DNA of 57,702 bases from JBAZDC01 sp041654595 (GTDB lineage: Bacteria > Pseudomonadota > Gammaproteobacteria > Burkholderiales > Burkholderiaceae_B): assembly GCA_964551305.1 (NCBI GenBank), contig CAZKBT010000013.1, positions 1 through 57,702 of the forward strand. Direction: 5' to 3'. A model generated the notes under the pieces. That model did not search any database, was not told the origin of the DNA, and saw only the letters and a program-made list of their open reading frames with translations. Positions 33,465 through 41,945 of the stretch are shown here, piece after piece (position 1 is the stretch's first letter; each line of letters opens with the position of its first letter). The translations under genes were made by a program, and so were the position numbers.

Positions 33465-33943
33465 TTTCCAGCCCCTTTGAACACTGCAGCAGTATCGAGA
33501 ACATGAACAAAATCGGCGGCGTCCGGATCATCGCGTTATCGGCGTTGACGACCAGCGAAATCGTTATGCTTGCTCAGCCAAGCGCATAGCGTAAAGTATC
33601 CATATTGAAACAACAAGTAAACGCCCTGTCAATAGACGCATAAAGCAACGGCAACGACTATTTGCATGAGACACGGGATTCGCCGGCATGAGCCATGCCC
33701 GCGCGATACCCCTTATGCGCCTAATCTCGAAAAATCTATTTGCCGCCGCGATAAAGCGGGGCAGCCACGATGCGCGACGGCGGGTTGAACAGTAGACAGC
33801 CAAGCCTTTTATCACTTCAAGCTATATTCAACCGCACCAGGCGTATAATGGCTTGACGACTTCTATAAATGCATACAACAAAAGAGTCTGGTCCTGCCGT
33901 TTCAATTTGCTTGGCTATTGATCAATCGAACGAGGAGACTGAC
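33465..33943. other. Intergenic region with a LysR-gene fragment
   Basis: This 479-base region lies upstream of sorA. It is AT-richer than its neighbours and should hold promoters for the lipoprotein gene and sorA. It includes a 30-base stretch (33740-33769) identical to part of the LysR gene at 35536-36435. In the leftward frame it encodes WLPRFIAAA, the same peptide as in that regulator, so it is probably a remnant of a duplicated or older LysR gene. No intact gene is supported. Confidence 0.5.
33740..33769 (-). repeat. 30-base repeat, copy 1 (LysR fragment in intergenic DNA)
   Basis: These 30 bases are identical to 36090-36119, in the same orientation. On the minus strand both read W-L-P-R-F-I-A-A-A. 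Flanking bases differ at once on both sides. The two copies bracket sorA, sorB and the 3' part of the LysR gene. Confidence 0.85.
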
Positions 33944-35173
33944 ATGGAAGAACTCAGAAATGCGGGACGCCGCCGCATGCTTGCCTCAACCGGCGGAGTA
34001 ATGGCGTTGGCCGGATTGGGCGGCATCGCCCGAGCCGATACCGGAGGCGCCGATCCCGGTGCGGCAACCGGACCGGCCGTCAAACCCTTGCCCGACTATG
34101 CCAGCTGGAAAAACCCGGACACTCTGATTGTTCACAGTTCCAACACGATAGAAACCAAGCGCACCGCATTCGGCAACAGCGTCATCACGCCCTCCGACCG
34201 CCTGTTCGTCCGGAACAACGTTGCGCCGCCGAAAGATGGCTCGCAGGTGAAAGACCCCGATAGCTGGACGCTGGAAGTCAGCGGCGTGGCCAAGCCGCGC
34301 AGCTTCACCGTGGCCGAACTCAAAGCCATGGGCCATACGGCCGTGCCCATGGTCTTGCAATGCTCGGGCAACGGCCGCGCCTGGTTTCCGCATAAACCCA
34401 GCGGCACGCAATGGACAGTGGGTGCCGCCGGGTGCGTCATCTTTACGGGCGTACCCGTCAAGGCCGTGCTAGAAGCGGCGGGCGGCATGGCCGACGGCAT
34501 GGTCTACATGACCAGCACGGGCGGCGAGGATATCCCGGCGGGCCTGGATCCCAATACCATCAAGGTCGAACGTTCGGTGCCGATTTCCGCGATCGAAGAC
34601 GCGATTCTGGCCTGGGAACTTAACGGCGAACCCCTGTCCTTGGCGCACGGCGGCCCCTTGCGCATCATTGTCCCGGGGTATACGGGCGTGAACTCCATCA
34701 AATACATCAAGCACCTGGCGTTCACGAAAGAACAATCGCCGGCCAAGATCCAGCAAAGCAGCTATCGCTGGACTCCGGTCGGCGCCAAACCCAGTCCCGA
34801 TGACGAATCCATATGGGAAATGCCCGTCAAGTCCTGGATCAATACTCCATCCGACCCCGACCAGACCGTCAAGGCCGGCAAGGTGTTGATCAGCGGCGTC
34901 GCCATGGGGGGTATGACGGCGGCCAAGTCCGTTGAAGTATCGGTCAACGGCGGCAAAGACTGGCAGAAAGCGGAGTTCGTGGGACCTGATCTGGGCAAGT
35001 ACGCCTGGCGTGAATTCATTTTTTCGGCTGACCTGGCGCCCGGCACGCATGAGCTGGCCTGCCGCGCCACCAACGAAGCGGGGGACACCCAACCGGAAGA
35101 GCGCCGCGAGAACAACCGCGGCTACCTCAATAATAGTTGGCGCGATCACATGGTGGTGATCAAGGTCGCCTGA
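33944..35173 (+). CDS. sorA: Sulfite dehydrogenase molybdopterin subunit (SorA/SoxC-like)
   Basis: Periplasmic molybdenum enzyme that oxidises sulfite to sulfate and passes electrons to cytochrome c. From the ATG at 33944 (GAGGAGA site) it has 409 residues, the usual SorA size. A twin-arginine signal (RRRMLASTGG, then a hydrophobic run to ARADT) directs folded export. The molybdenum-ligating Cys lies in MVLQCSGNGRAWF near residue 140, followed by GAAGCVIFTGVPV. The C-terminal third is the dimerisation domain (VLISGVAMGGMTAAKSVEVS). A c-type cytochrome gene follows after 14 bases, giving a SorAB pair. It could detoxify sulfite from the sulfur-amino-acid operon at 38782-45363. Confidence 0.92.
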   Translation: MEELRNAGRRRMLASTGGVMALAGLGGIARADTGGADPGAATGPAVKPLPDYASWKNPDTLIVHSSNTIETKRTAFGNSVITPSDRLFVRNNVAPPKDGSQVKDPDSWTLEVSGVAKPRSFTVAELKAMGHTAVPMVLQCSGNGRAWFPHKPSGTQWTVGAAGCVIFTGVPVKAVLEAAGGMADGMVYMTSTGGEDIPAGLDPNTIKVERSVPISAIEDAILAWELNGEPLSLAHGGPLRIIVPGYTGVNSIKYIKHLAFTKEQSPAKIQQSSYRWTPVGAKPSPDDESIWEMPVKSWINTPSDPDQTVKAGKVLISGVAMGGMTAAKSVEVSVNGGKDWQKAEFVGPDLGKYAWREFIFSADLAPGTHELACRATNEAGDTQPEERRENNRGYLNNSWRDHMVVIKVA

Positions 35174-35187
35174 CTCAAAGGAAGAAA

Positions 35188-35532
35188 ATGAGGCCATCAG
35201 CCTTGCCTGGAATGGCGGGATTATTATTGATCAGCCTGGCAGGATCCTGTTGGGCGGGTAGCGCCGATGCCGATCCGGAACAGCTGGAAAGAGGTAAAAC
35301 CCTGTTCATGTCGGAGGCGGTACCCGCCTGTTCAGTATGTCATGCCCTGAGCGATGCGGGCGCGGAGGGCACGATCGGTCCAGACCTAGACGAACTCAAG
35401 CCCGATGCCGAACGCATCAAGAAAGCGCTGCAAGAGGGCATAGGCGTAATGCCATCCTTTGCAGACTCTCTGGATGACGAGTCCATGGATGCCATCACCG
35501 CCTATATCCTGCACGCGACGGGCGCGCAATAA
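35188..35532 (+). CDS. sorB: Cytochrome c subunit of sulfite dehydrogenase (SorB-like)
   Basis: A 114-residue exported monohaem cytochrome c, the electron acceptor of SorA. The signal peptide is LPGMAGLLLISLAGSCWAGS-like. The haem motif is C-S-V-C-H near residue 54, and the axial Met is expected in IGVMPSFAD. The ATG at 35188 has an AAGGAAGA site. The stop is only 3 bases from the end of the convergent LysR gene, so there is no room for a dedicated terminator. Confidence 0.9.
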   Translation: MRPSALPGMAGLLLISLAGSCWAGSADADPEQLERGKTLFMSEAVPACSVCHALSDAGAEGTIGPDLDELKPDAERIKKALQEGIGVMPSFADSLDDESMDAITAYILHATGAQ

Positions 35533-35535
35533 AAC

Positions 35536-36435
35536 CTACGCGCTCATCGTCGAGAAGTCTATTTTTTGACGCACCAGCTCCTGCATGGCGGGAATCATTC
35601 CCCGCGTGTCGCCACGCCGCCATTGGAACGCATAGCGAAGCGCCGATAGCGGCGGGTCGCTGTCCAGGCGTACGAGTTCGCGCTCTTCCCCGCCCCGTGT
35701 CCAGCCTTCCGGCAACAAGCCGATGCCCACGCTTTCGCGCAGCATGCCGGCGACGGCCATCCAGTTGTTGCAGGCGATCCGGCGAAAGTCGTCGAGCCGG
35801 TGCGCCAGCAGCCATTCGTCCAGGATCCGCGTCGTGCCCGCGCCCGCGGGCAAGGTGACCAAGGTGTGCCGAGCCAGCAAGTCCGGCGTCAGGCGGCGCT
35901 CTTCGCCCGCCAGGTCCCGATGCGCCACCCATACGAAGCGCGCATCGGCCACCCACTGTGAAACGACGTCCGGGCTGGACGACCGATTGGCCACCACGGC
36001 GAAGTCCAGCTCGCCGGCTTCGACCCCGTCTTCGAGCACGGCCCCGACGTCCACATAGGGCTCCAAGCGCAGCTGCGTGTGCGCGCGGCTTGCCGCCGCG
36101 ATAAAGCGGGGCAGCCACGTCAGGGCGGAAAGCTCGCCCACGCCGAACCGGACGCGGCCGGTCAGGCCCCGGCCCTTGGCGAACGTGCCTTGCAACGCGG
36201 CGACCGAGTCCAGGACGCGCACGACCGCCGGCAACAGCGCGTGGCCGTCCTCTGTCAGGACGGCCCTGTGGCCGCCGCGGTCGAATACGCTGCGCCCCAC
36301 GGCCTGCTCCAGCTCGCTGATGCGCTTGGACAAGGACGAGGTCGACAGATGCAATCTCCGCGCCGCAACGGCGAAGTTCGCGGACGTTGCGGCCCAGTAA
36401 AAGGCTTCCATTTGCTTGAGCGTGGGCACCGGCAT
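35536..36435 (-). CDS. LysR-family transcriptional regulator
   Basis: A 299-residue regulator with an N-terminal winged helix-turn-helix (LKQMEAFYWAATSANFAVAA, then LHLSTSSLSKRI) and an effector domain from about residue 93 (GRVRFGVGELSALTWL). It is divergent from the FMN-dependent dehydrogenase at 36536, its probable target, across 100 bases of AT-rich DNA. In that gap TTCGAA and TTCAAA elements near 36448-36467 may be half-sites. The coding stretch for WLPRFIAAA is duplicated at 33740-33769. Confidence 0.92.
   Translation of the reverse strand: MPVPTLKQMEAFYWAATSANFAVAARRLHLSTSSLSKRISELEQAVGRSVFDRGGHRAVLTEDGHALLPAVVRVLDSVAALQGTFAKGRGLTGRVRFGVGELSALTWLPRFIAAASRAHTQLRLEPYVDVGAVLEDGVEAGELDFAVVANRSSSPDVVSQWVADARFVWVAHRDLAGEERRLTPDLLARHTLVTLPAGAGTTRILDEWLLAHRLDDFRRIACNNWMAVAGMLRESVGIGLLPEGWTRGGEERELVRLDSDPPLSALRYAFQWRRGDTRGMIPAMQELVRQKIDFSTMSA
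36090..36119 (-). repeat. 30-base repeat, copy 2 (inside LysR gene)
   Basis: Identical to 33740-33769 and in the same direction, 2.35 kb apart. This copy is part of an intact LysR gene, so it is the likely parent sequence of the intergenic copy. Confidence 0.85.
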
Positions 36436-36535
36436 CTTGTTCGCTTTTTTCGAATGACTAAATTCAAATATTATCGCTTTCTTATGATTTCCAGGCTATC
36501 TAAAATCGTTTCCGTTGCTTTCGGAAATCCCGCTC

Positions 36536-37774
36536 ATGACCACGACTCTCTCGCGCGCCGGCGCCGACCGCCGGTCCGCCTCATCGTCCCAAACGCCGCC
36601 GCGCGCGCTCAAGCGCATACTCAGCCTGCACGATTTCGAGACCCGGGCCCGCGGCGCGCTTCCGCGCCCGATATTCGGCTATATCAAAGGCGCGGCGGAA
36701 GACAACAGCAGCCACGACGACAATCGCGCCGTATTCAATGACTATGCGCTGCTGACCCGTGTGCTCCGAGACGTTTCGCAACGCCAGCAAACCGTCGATG
36801 TATTCGGCCAGCGCTTTTCGGCTCCCTTCGGCATCGCGCCCATGGGCATCAACGCCCTGTCCACGTATCGCGGCGACATCGTGCTGGCGCGCGCGGCCAA
36901 AGCCGCGGGCATCGCATCCATCATGAGCGGGACGTCGCTGATCCCCCTGGAGGACGTGGCGCAGGCTGCGCCGGGCACCTGGTTTCAGGCCTACCTGCCG
37001 GGCGATACCGATCGGATCCGGGCGCTGCTCGCGCGCGTGGCGCGCGCCGGCTACCGCACCCTGGTCATCACCGTCGATATTCCCGTGCCCGCCAATCGGG
37101 AAAACAACATCCGCGCGGGCTTTTCCACGCCTTTGCGGCCAAGCGTCCGGCTATGCTGGGACGGGCTGACGCGGCCGCGCTGGCTGCTGAGCACTTTCCT
37201 TCGCACCCTGGGCAAGCATGGCATGCCCCATTTCGAGAACTCCTTCGCCACGCGCGGCGCCCCCGTCCTGTCTTCGAACGTGTTGCGGGATTTCTCCGCG
37301 CGCGACCACCTGAGCTGGGACCACCTGGAAATCATCCGCCGGGAATGGAAAGGCAACCTGGTCATCAAAGGCATACTGAGCGTGGAAGACGCGCTGCTGG
37401 CCCGCCGGCTGGGCGCGGACGGCATCATCCTGTCCAACCACGGCGGCCGCCAGCTGGACGGCACGCCTTCTCCGATGCGCATCCTGCCCGAGGTCGTCAA
37501 GGCCGCGGGCGGCGATTACCCCGTGATGATAGACAGCGGCTTTCGGCGCGGGTCCGACGTGCTCAAGGCCCAGGCCCTGGGCGCGCGCCTGGTGTTCGTG
37601 GGACGCCCCTTCAACTTTGCGGCGGCCGTGGCGGGCGAAGCCGGCGTCGGCCACGCCATCCACCTGCTGAAAGAAGAAGTGGACCGGAACATGGCGATGA
37701 TGGGCGTGAACCGTTGCGAAGACCTTACCCCCGATCTGGTCCTGCACAAGCACAGGCCGCCCGCCAGGCCCTGA
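36536..37774 (+). CDS. FMN-dependent alpha-hydroxy acid dehydrogenase (LldD-like)
   Basis: Oxidises an L-2-hydroxy acid with FMN. The 412-residue protein has the family's TIM barrel: FGYIKGAAEDNSSH near residue 45, FSAPFGIAPMGINALSTYRG, FQAYLPGD, VITVDIPVPANRE, the catalytic His in LSNHGGRQLDG, and MIDSGFRRGSDVLKA. This is the L-lactate/glycolate/mandelate dehydrogenase family; the sequence does not decide among them. The ATG at 36536 is preferred over a TTG at 36515. It is divergent from a LysR regulator, and a second LysR gene follows 105 bases downstream. Confidence 0.92.
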   Translation: MTTTLSRAGADRRSASSSQTPPRALKRILSLHDFETRARGALPRPIFGYIKGAAEDNSSHDDNRAVFNDYALLTRVLRDVSQRQQTVDVFGQRFSAPFGIAPMGINALSTYRGDIVLARAAKAAGIASIMSGTSLIPLEDVAQAAPGTWFQAYLPGDTDRIRALLARVARAGYRTLVITVDIPVPANRENNIRAGFSTPLRPSVRLCWDGLTRPRWLLSTFLRTLGKHGMPHFENSFATRGAPVLSSNVLRDFSARDHLSWDHLEIIRREWKGNLVIKGILSVEDALLARRLGADGIILSNHGGRQLDGTPSPMRILPEVVKAAGGDYPVMIDSGFRRGSDVLKAQALGARLVFVGRPFNFAAAVAGEAGVGHAIHLLKEEVDRNMAMMGVNRCEDLTPDLVLHKHRPPARP

Positions 37775-37879
37775 AATGCCGACCGGCGCCCAGGCGCGAG
37801 CGGCATGCCGTGGGCGGTTGCCCCATCCTGCGGCATAATGCTCTAATCGAACGTCATTACAACATTCAGGTATACGGCA

Positions 37880-38764
37880 TTGCGCACTCTCGATCTGGAT
37901 GCCCTGCAGACGCTGGTTGCGATTTCCGAGTACGAAACCTTTGCCACGGCGGCGGAGCATCTGCATAAAACCCAATCGGCCGTTACGCAGAAAATGCAGC
38001 GGCTCGAACAGCTGGTGGGCGTCCCCCTGTTCGAAAAGCAGGGACGCAACAAGCGCCTTTCGGCCCAGGGGGAAAAGCTGGTCCGCTATGCGCGGCACAT
38101 GCTCACCATCAACGACGAGGCGCTGCGGGCCATGGAAGACGCGCAGCTGGAAGGCGTCCTGCGCATCGGCTCCCCGCACGAGGTGGCGGAAACGATACTG
38201 CCGCCGCTGCTCACCCAGATCGCCCAGTCGTCGTCGCAGATCAACATCGAAATCCGCGTGGCCCGAAGCCCGGATCTCATGCCGGCGCTGCGCAACGGCG
38301 AAATCGACCTGACCATTTCCACGCGTTTCGATCCGGAACTGGAAGGCGTCGTCTTGCGCACCTCGCCCACCGTATGGCTATGCGCGGCGGACTACATCCA
38401 CAACATCAACCTGCCGATCCCCCTCATCATCGTGGACGAGCGCAGCATCTTTCGCCGCTACGCGCTGGAGGCGCTGGAGAAAGCGGGAATTCCCTGGCAT
38501 GCGCATTACGCGGCGCCCAATCTCGTGGGCATCAAGGCCGCCCTGCGCGCCCGGCTGGGCGTCACCGCCCGCAGCGTCGAGATGTTGGGGCCGGACATGC
38601 GGGTATTGGGAGAAAAAGACGGCATGCCGCCCTTGCCCGACGTCCGCTACCACCTTTGGATACGTCCGGACAATCAAGGGCTGGCACGCCGCGTCTACAA
38701 CATGATCAAGATCAACCTGGGCTTGACGGGGCGCCGGTCTTTGAGCGATCCGGACCCCGTCTGA
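37880..38764 (+). CDS. LysR-family transcriptional regulator
   Basis: A 294-residue regulator beginning with a TTG codon (RTLDLDALQTLVAISEYETF follows the start). The helix-turn-helix includes LHKTQSAVTQKMQRLE. The effector domain begins near residue 91 (GVLRIGSPHEVAETILPPLL). Its end faces the ATPase gene of the sulfur-amino-acid operon, 17 bases away and convergent, so it may regulate that operon from the far end or a distant target. No ATG fits the conserved N-terminus, which supports the TTG start. Confidence 0.9.
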   Translation: MRTLDLDALQTLVAISEYETFATAAEHLHKTQSAVTQKMQRLEQLVGVPLFEKQGRNKRLSAQGEKLVRYARHMLTINDEALRAMEDAQLEGVLRIGSPHEVAETILPPLLTQIAQSSSQINIEIRVARSPDLMPALRNGEIDLTISTRFDPELEGVVLRTSPTVWLCAADYIHNINLPIPLIIVDERSIFRRYALEALEKAGIPWHAHYAAPNLVGIKAALRARLGVTARSVEMLGPDMRVLGEKDGMPPLPDVRYHLWIRPDNQGLARRVYNMIKINLGLTGRRSLSDPDPV

Positions 38765-38781
38765 TCGGACGTCGCCGCCGC

Positions 38782-39519
38782 CTACACCACCGAGCGCTGT
38801 AGGATGTCTTCCAGGAATTTTCGGGAACGGGGATGGCGGGGCGCGGTGAAGAATTCCTGAGGCGTCGTGTCCTCCAGAATCTCTCCGGCATCCATGAACC
38901 AGATCCGGTCCGCGACGTCGCGCGCAAACCCCATTTCGTGGGTCACGACCACCATGGTCATGCCCTCGGAGGCAAGCTGCTTCATCACGGCCAGCACTTC
39001 ACCCACCATTTCCGGGTCCAGGGCGCTGGTCGGCTCGTCGAACAAGATCAGCGGCGGACGCTGCGCCAGCGCCCGCGCAATGGCGACACGCTGCTGCTGG
39101 CCGCCCGACAGATTGGCCGGCATGGCGTCTATCTTATGGCTCAAACCGACCTTGTTCAGCAAGTCTTCGGCCAGCGCATTGGCTTGCGCCACACTCATGC
39201 CGCCCACCTTGCGCGCGGACAAAGTAATGTTGTCGCGCACCGAATAGTGTGGAAAGAGATTGAACTGCTGGAACACGAAGCCTATCGACGCCCGCAGCTT
39301 GTTGATGTCGACGCCGGGACCGTAAATGCTCTTTCCGCTGATCTGGATATCGCCCTTTTGAATCTCTTCCAGGCGATTCAGGGTGCGTATCATGGTGGAT
39401 TTGCCGGATCCCGACGGCCCGCACACCACCACGACCTCGCCTTTGGCGACGCTGCCGGTCACATCGTTCAAGGCATGGTAATCGCCATACCACTTGTTTA
39501 CTTTTTCCAACTTGATCAT
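38782..39519 (-). CDS. Polar amino acid ABC transporter ATP-binding protein (GlnQ/ArtP-like)
   Basis: ATPase of the importer at the end of the sulfur operon, 245 residues as usual for GlnQ/ArtP. Walker A is GPSGSGKST, the signature LSGGQQQR, Walker B LILFDEPTSALDPE, and the H-loop TMVVVTHEMGFA. The A-loop tyrosine is in KWYGDYHALND. It follows its two permease genes by 9 bases. Importers of this family take polar amino acids; cystine is the plausible substrate here because of the neighbours. Confidence 0.94.
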   Translation of the reverse strand: MIKLEKVNKWYGDYHALNDVTGSVAKGEVVVVCGPSGSGKSTMIRTLNRLEEIQKGDIQISGKSIYGPGVDINKLRASIGFVFQQFNLFPHYSVRDNITLSARKVGGMSVAQANALAEDLLNKVGLSHKIDAMPANLSGGQQQRVAIARALAQRPPLILFDEPTSALDPEMVGEVLAVMKQLASEGMTMVVVTHEMGFARDVADRIWFMDAGEILEDTTPQEFFTAPRHPRSRKFLEDILQRSVV

Positions 39520-39528
39520 CGTAGACTC

Positions 39529-40221
39529 CTAGGCCAGGCCCGCGCGCCGTTTCTGGATACGAGCTTCCAGCAAGCGAGCCGCATATGAGAGCGCCAGGCA
39601 GACAATAAAATAAATACCGGCGAGTATGAGATAGGTTTGCAAGGCATTCGTCAGCTCGATACTGTTGATCTGCTGCGCGGCAAACGTCAGCTCTTCCATT
39701 CCGATGATGTAGACGATGGACGTCGCCTTGATCGTGGACACGAACTGGTTGACCAGCGAGGGGATCATGTTGACCAAGGCTTGCGGCAAAATGACGTAAC
39801 GCATGCTTTGCCAGTACGACAGGCCGCTCGCCCTGGCCGCCTCCATTTGCCCGCGCGGCAAGCCCTGCAGGCCGGCTCGCACGATTTCCGCAAGAAAGGC
39901 GCTCTCGTACAGAATGATGGCGACCAGGCAGGTGACGAAGACCGAAACGCTCATGCCCGTAATCAGGGGTACGACGAAATACGCCCAGAAGATCAGCATG
40001 ATCAGCGGGATGCCGCGCAGGATCACGACCCAGCCGGCGACGACTCCACGCAGCACCTTGAAGTGGCTGATGCGCGCGAATCCCAGAAGAATCGCAATCG
40101 GAAATGCCAGGGCCAGCCCCAGGAAGGCCAGGATCAGCGTGGCGGCCAGGCCGCCTATCTGGCCGTGAGGCCAGGACCCCACCAGCAGCATCACTCCATA
40201 CTTCTGGATAAGTTCTATCAT
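39529..40221 (-). CDS. Polar amino acid ABC transporter permease
   Basis: A 230-residue inner-membrane permease of the HisM/GlnP family with about five spans. The coupling loop GLQGLPRGQMEAARASGLS lies near residue 117, and the second conserved segment is YWQSMRYVILPQALVNMIPS. It lies 3 bases after the other permease gene, so the two subunits form a heterodimer with equal expression. The conserved pair resembles cystine, glutamate and glutamine uptake systems. Confidence 0.92.
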   Translation of the reverse strand: MIELIQKYGVMLLVGSWPHGQIGGLAATLILAFLGLALAFPIAILLGFARISHFKVLRGVVAGWVVILRGIPLIMLIFWAYFVVPLITGMSVSVFVTCLVAIILYESAFLAEIVRAGLQGLPRGQMEAARASGLSYWQSMRYVILPQALVNMIPSLVNQFVSTIKATSIVYIIGMEELTFAAQQINSIELTNALQTYLILAGIYFIVCLALSYAARLLEARIQKRRAGLA

Positions 40222-40224
40222 GCT

Positions 40225-40920
40225 CTACCCCTTGTATGGCGACGGATAACGCCTTTCGATGCATCGTCCCACAAACATGATGGTCAACGAGCAAATCAAG
40301 TAAACCATGGTGCCAAAGGCCAGTACATCGAACGTGCGGAACGTCAGGTTGTCGATGGCCTTGGTCTGATACGTCAGCTCCGTCACGCCGATGACCATGG
40401 CCAGGCTGGTGTCCTTGAACAGGATCAGCGAGCGATTCAACAACGGCGGAACACTGATGCGCATGGCCTGCGGCAACGAAACGTAGCGCATGGCCTGGAC
40501 GAAGGACAAGCCTATGGAGCGGGCCGCCTCGATCTGACCCGCAGGTATGGCCCGCAGCCCGGAACGAATATCTTGGGACCAGTAGGCGCTGACGTTCAAT
40601 GCCAGAGCGATCGTCGCGAACATGAACTCGCTGTTGCCGCTATTCACATACGCCCTGACGTCGGCAGGCAAAATCTCGGGAACACCGAAAAACCAGACCA
40701 GAATCTGCACTACGGTGGGAACGTTGCGGTGGTACTCGACGAACAACGCCATGAATGCGTCCAGCGGCTTGAAAGGGATCGCGCGCAAAACCACGATCAG
40801 TACGGCGACCGCCATACCCAGGATCCATGCCGAGCCGAACAAGGCAAACGTCGTCAGCAGCCCGTTGAGCAACAAAGACCCATATTGCCCCTGCAACAAA
40901 AAAGTGATATCTATATTCAT
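40225..40920 (-). CDS. Polar amino acid ABC transporter permease
   Basis: Partner permease, 231 residues from the ATG at 40920 (MNIDITFLLQGQYGSLLLNG). The segment LRAIPAGQIEAARSIGLS is the EAA coupling loop. Membrane spans include LLTTFALFGSAWILGMAVAV. A longer in-frame start is seven codons upstream and lacks a better ribosome binding site. It sits between the binding-protein gene and the other permease. Confidence 0.92.
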   Translation of the reverse strand: MNIDITFLLQGQYGSLLLNGLLTTFALFGSAWILGMAVAVLIVVLRAIPFKPLDAFMALFVEYHRNVPTVVQILVWFFGVPEILPADVRAYVNSGNSEFMFATIALALNVSAYWSQDIRSGLRAIPAGQIEAARSIGLSFVQAMRYVSLPQAMRISVPPLLNRSLILFKDTSLAMVIGVTELTYQTKAIDNLTFRTFDVLAFGTMVYLICSLTIMFVGRCIERRYPSPYKG

Positions 40921-40973
40921 AGTGCACACCGCGCGGGACACCGCAACGCCGTGTCCCGCGCTACTCCCGGTCT

Positions 40974-41816
40974 TTAATTGGACGGAGCGACAGGCTCGAC
41001 CTTGAACTGACGCGTCAGTTCATAGATGGACTCTTTACCCAGCCACTTTTCATAAAGGCGATCGATCGTACCGTCCTTGTCCAGTTTGACGAGCTGTTCA
41101 TTCACCGCTTCCAGCAACTCGGTATTGCCTTTGCCGACGGCCAGGCCGATACGCTCGGTATAGATAGGCTCGTCGATCAGCACGGCCTCGGCGCCGGCTT
41201 TCTTGGAATCAACGGCAAACCGCTTGAGCACGAGCTCGCCGCCGCTCATGGCGTCGACCTTGCCGTTCTGCAACCCCAGGTAGCAGGTGTTCAAATCCTG
41301 ATAGCTGACCATCTGGGCTTTTGGCAGGACACGCGCGGCGATGGCGGCGGAACTGGAGCCCTTGCTGGCGCAAACCCGCTTGCCGTCCAGGTCGGCCAAG
41401 CTATTGATGTTGGCGTCTTTACGCACCAGGATCTTGATGCTGCCCTGCAGATACTGCAAGGAATAATCCACCTGCTCCGCGCGCTCGGGCAGGTAGGCCA
41501 TGGAGGCCGCCAGCATATCGATACGGCCTGTTCGAAGCTCGGGAATCCGCGCTTCCGTGGACATGGCCTTGTGCTCGAACTTCAGGCCCAGGCCGTCCGC
41601 GACCGCCTTGCACATGTCCACGTCGTAGCCGACGAAGGTGCGCGTGGCGGGATCCTGGAACGCGTAGGGAGGGCTGGCATTTTGCGTGCCGCAGATCAGG
41701 GTCTTGGTCTCTTGTATGGTTTTCATGTCGCGAGCCTGGGCGGCGGGCACATGGGCCAAGGCCGCCACGCCGATTGCGGTCGTAGCCAGCGTTGCGATCA
41801 AAGCTGATTTCTTCAT
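40974..41816 (-). CDS. Polar amino acid ABC transporter substrate-binding protein
   Basis: Periplasmic receptor, 280 residues, with a signal peptide to about VPAAQA. It begins with KTLICGTQNASPPYAFQDP, typical for the GltI/FliY-like solute-binding family. Ligand-binding landmarks are FVGYDVDMCKAVADGL, the central MLAASMAYLPERAEQVDYS block and CASKGSSSAAI. It is encoded within the sulfur-amino-acid operon (thiol dioxygenase, C-S lyase, rhodanese), so a sulfur amino acid such as cystine is the leading ligand guess; glutamate or aspartate cannot be excluded. Confidence 0.92.
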   Translation of the reverse strand: MKKSALIATLATTAIGVAALAHVPAAQARDMKTIQETKTLICGTQNASPPYAFQDPATRTFVGYDVDMCKAVADGLGLKFEHKAMSTEARIPELRTGRIDMLAASMAYLPERAEQVDYSLQYLQGSIKILVRKDANINSLADLDGKRVCASKGSSSAAIAARVLPKAQMVSYQDLNTCYLGLQNGKVDAMSGGELVLKRFAVDSKKAGAEAVLIDEPIYTERIGLAVGKGNTELLEAVNEQLVKLDKDGTIDRLYEKWLGKESIYELTRQFKVEPVAPSN

Positions 41817-41945
41817 GGGTGCGTCTCTCCGTGTTGGATGGGTTTCTTCAATACTTGGGTATTCACATCTGCGAATACCTGGAGCTTGCCGGTGCCGATT
41901 CGAACGGGGCTGTGCATCACGCCCCGTTTCGAGAGCAGCGGCTTT

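Noticed and set aside
33564..33815. An 83-residue minus-strand open frame containing the LysR-like peptide
   Set aside because: Only the nine residues inside the 30-base repeat resemble a LysR protein. There is no start signal or helix-turn-helix, so it is treated as a fragment and not a gene.
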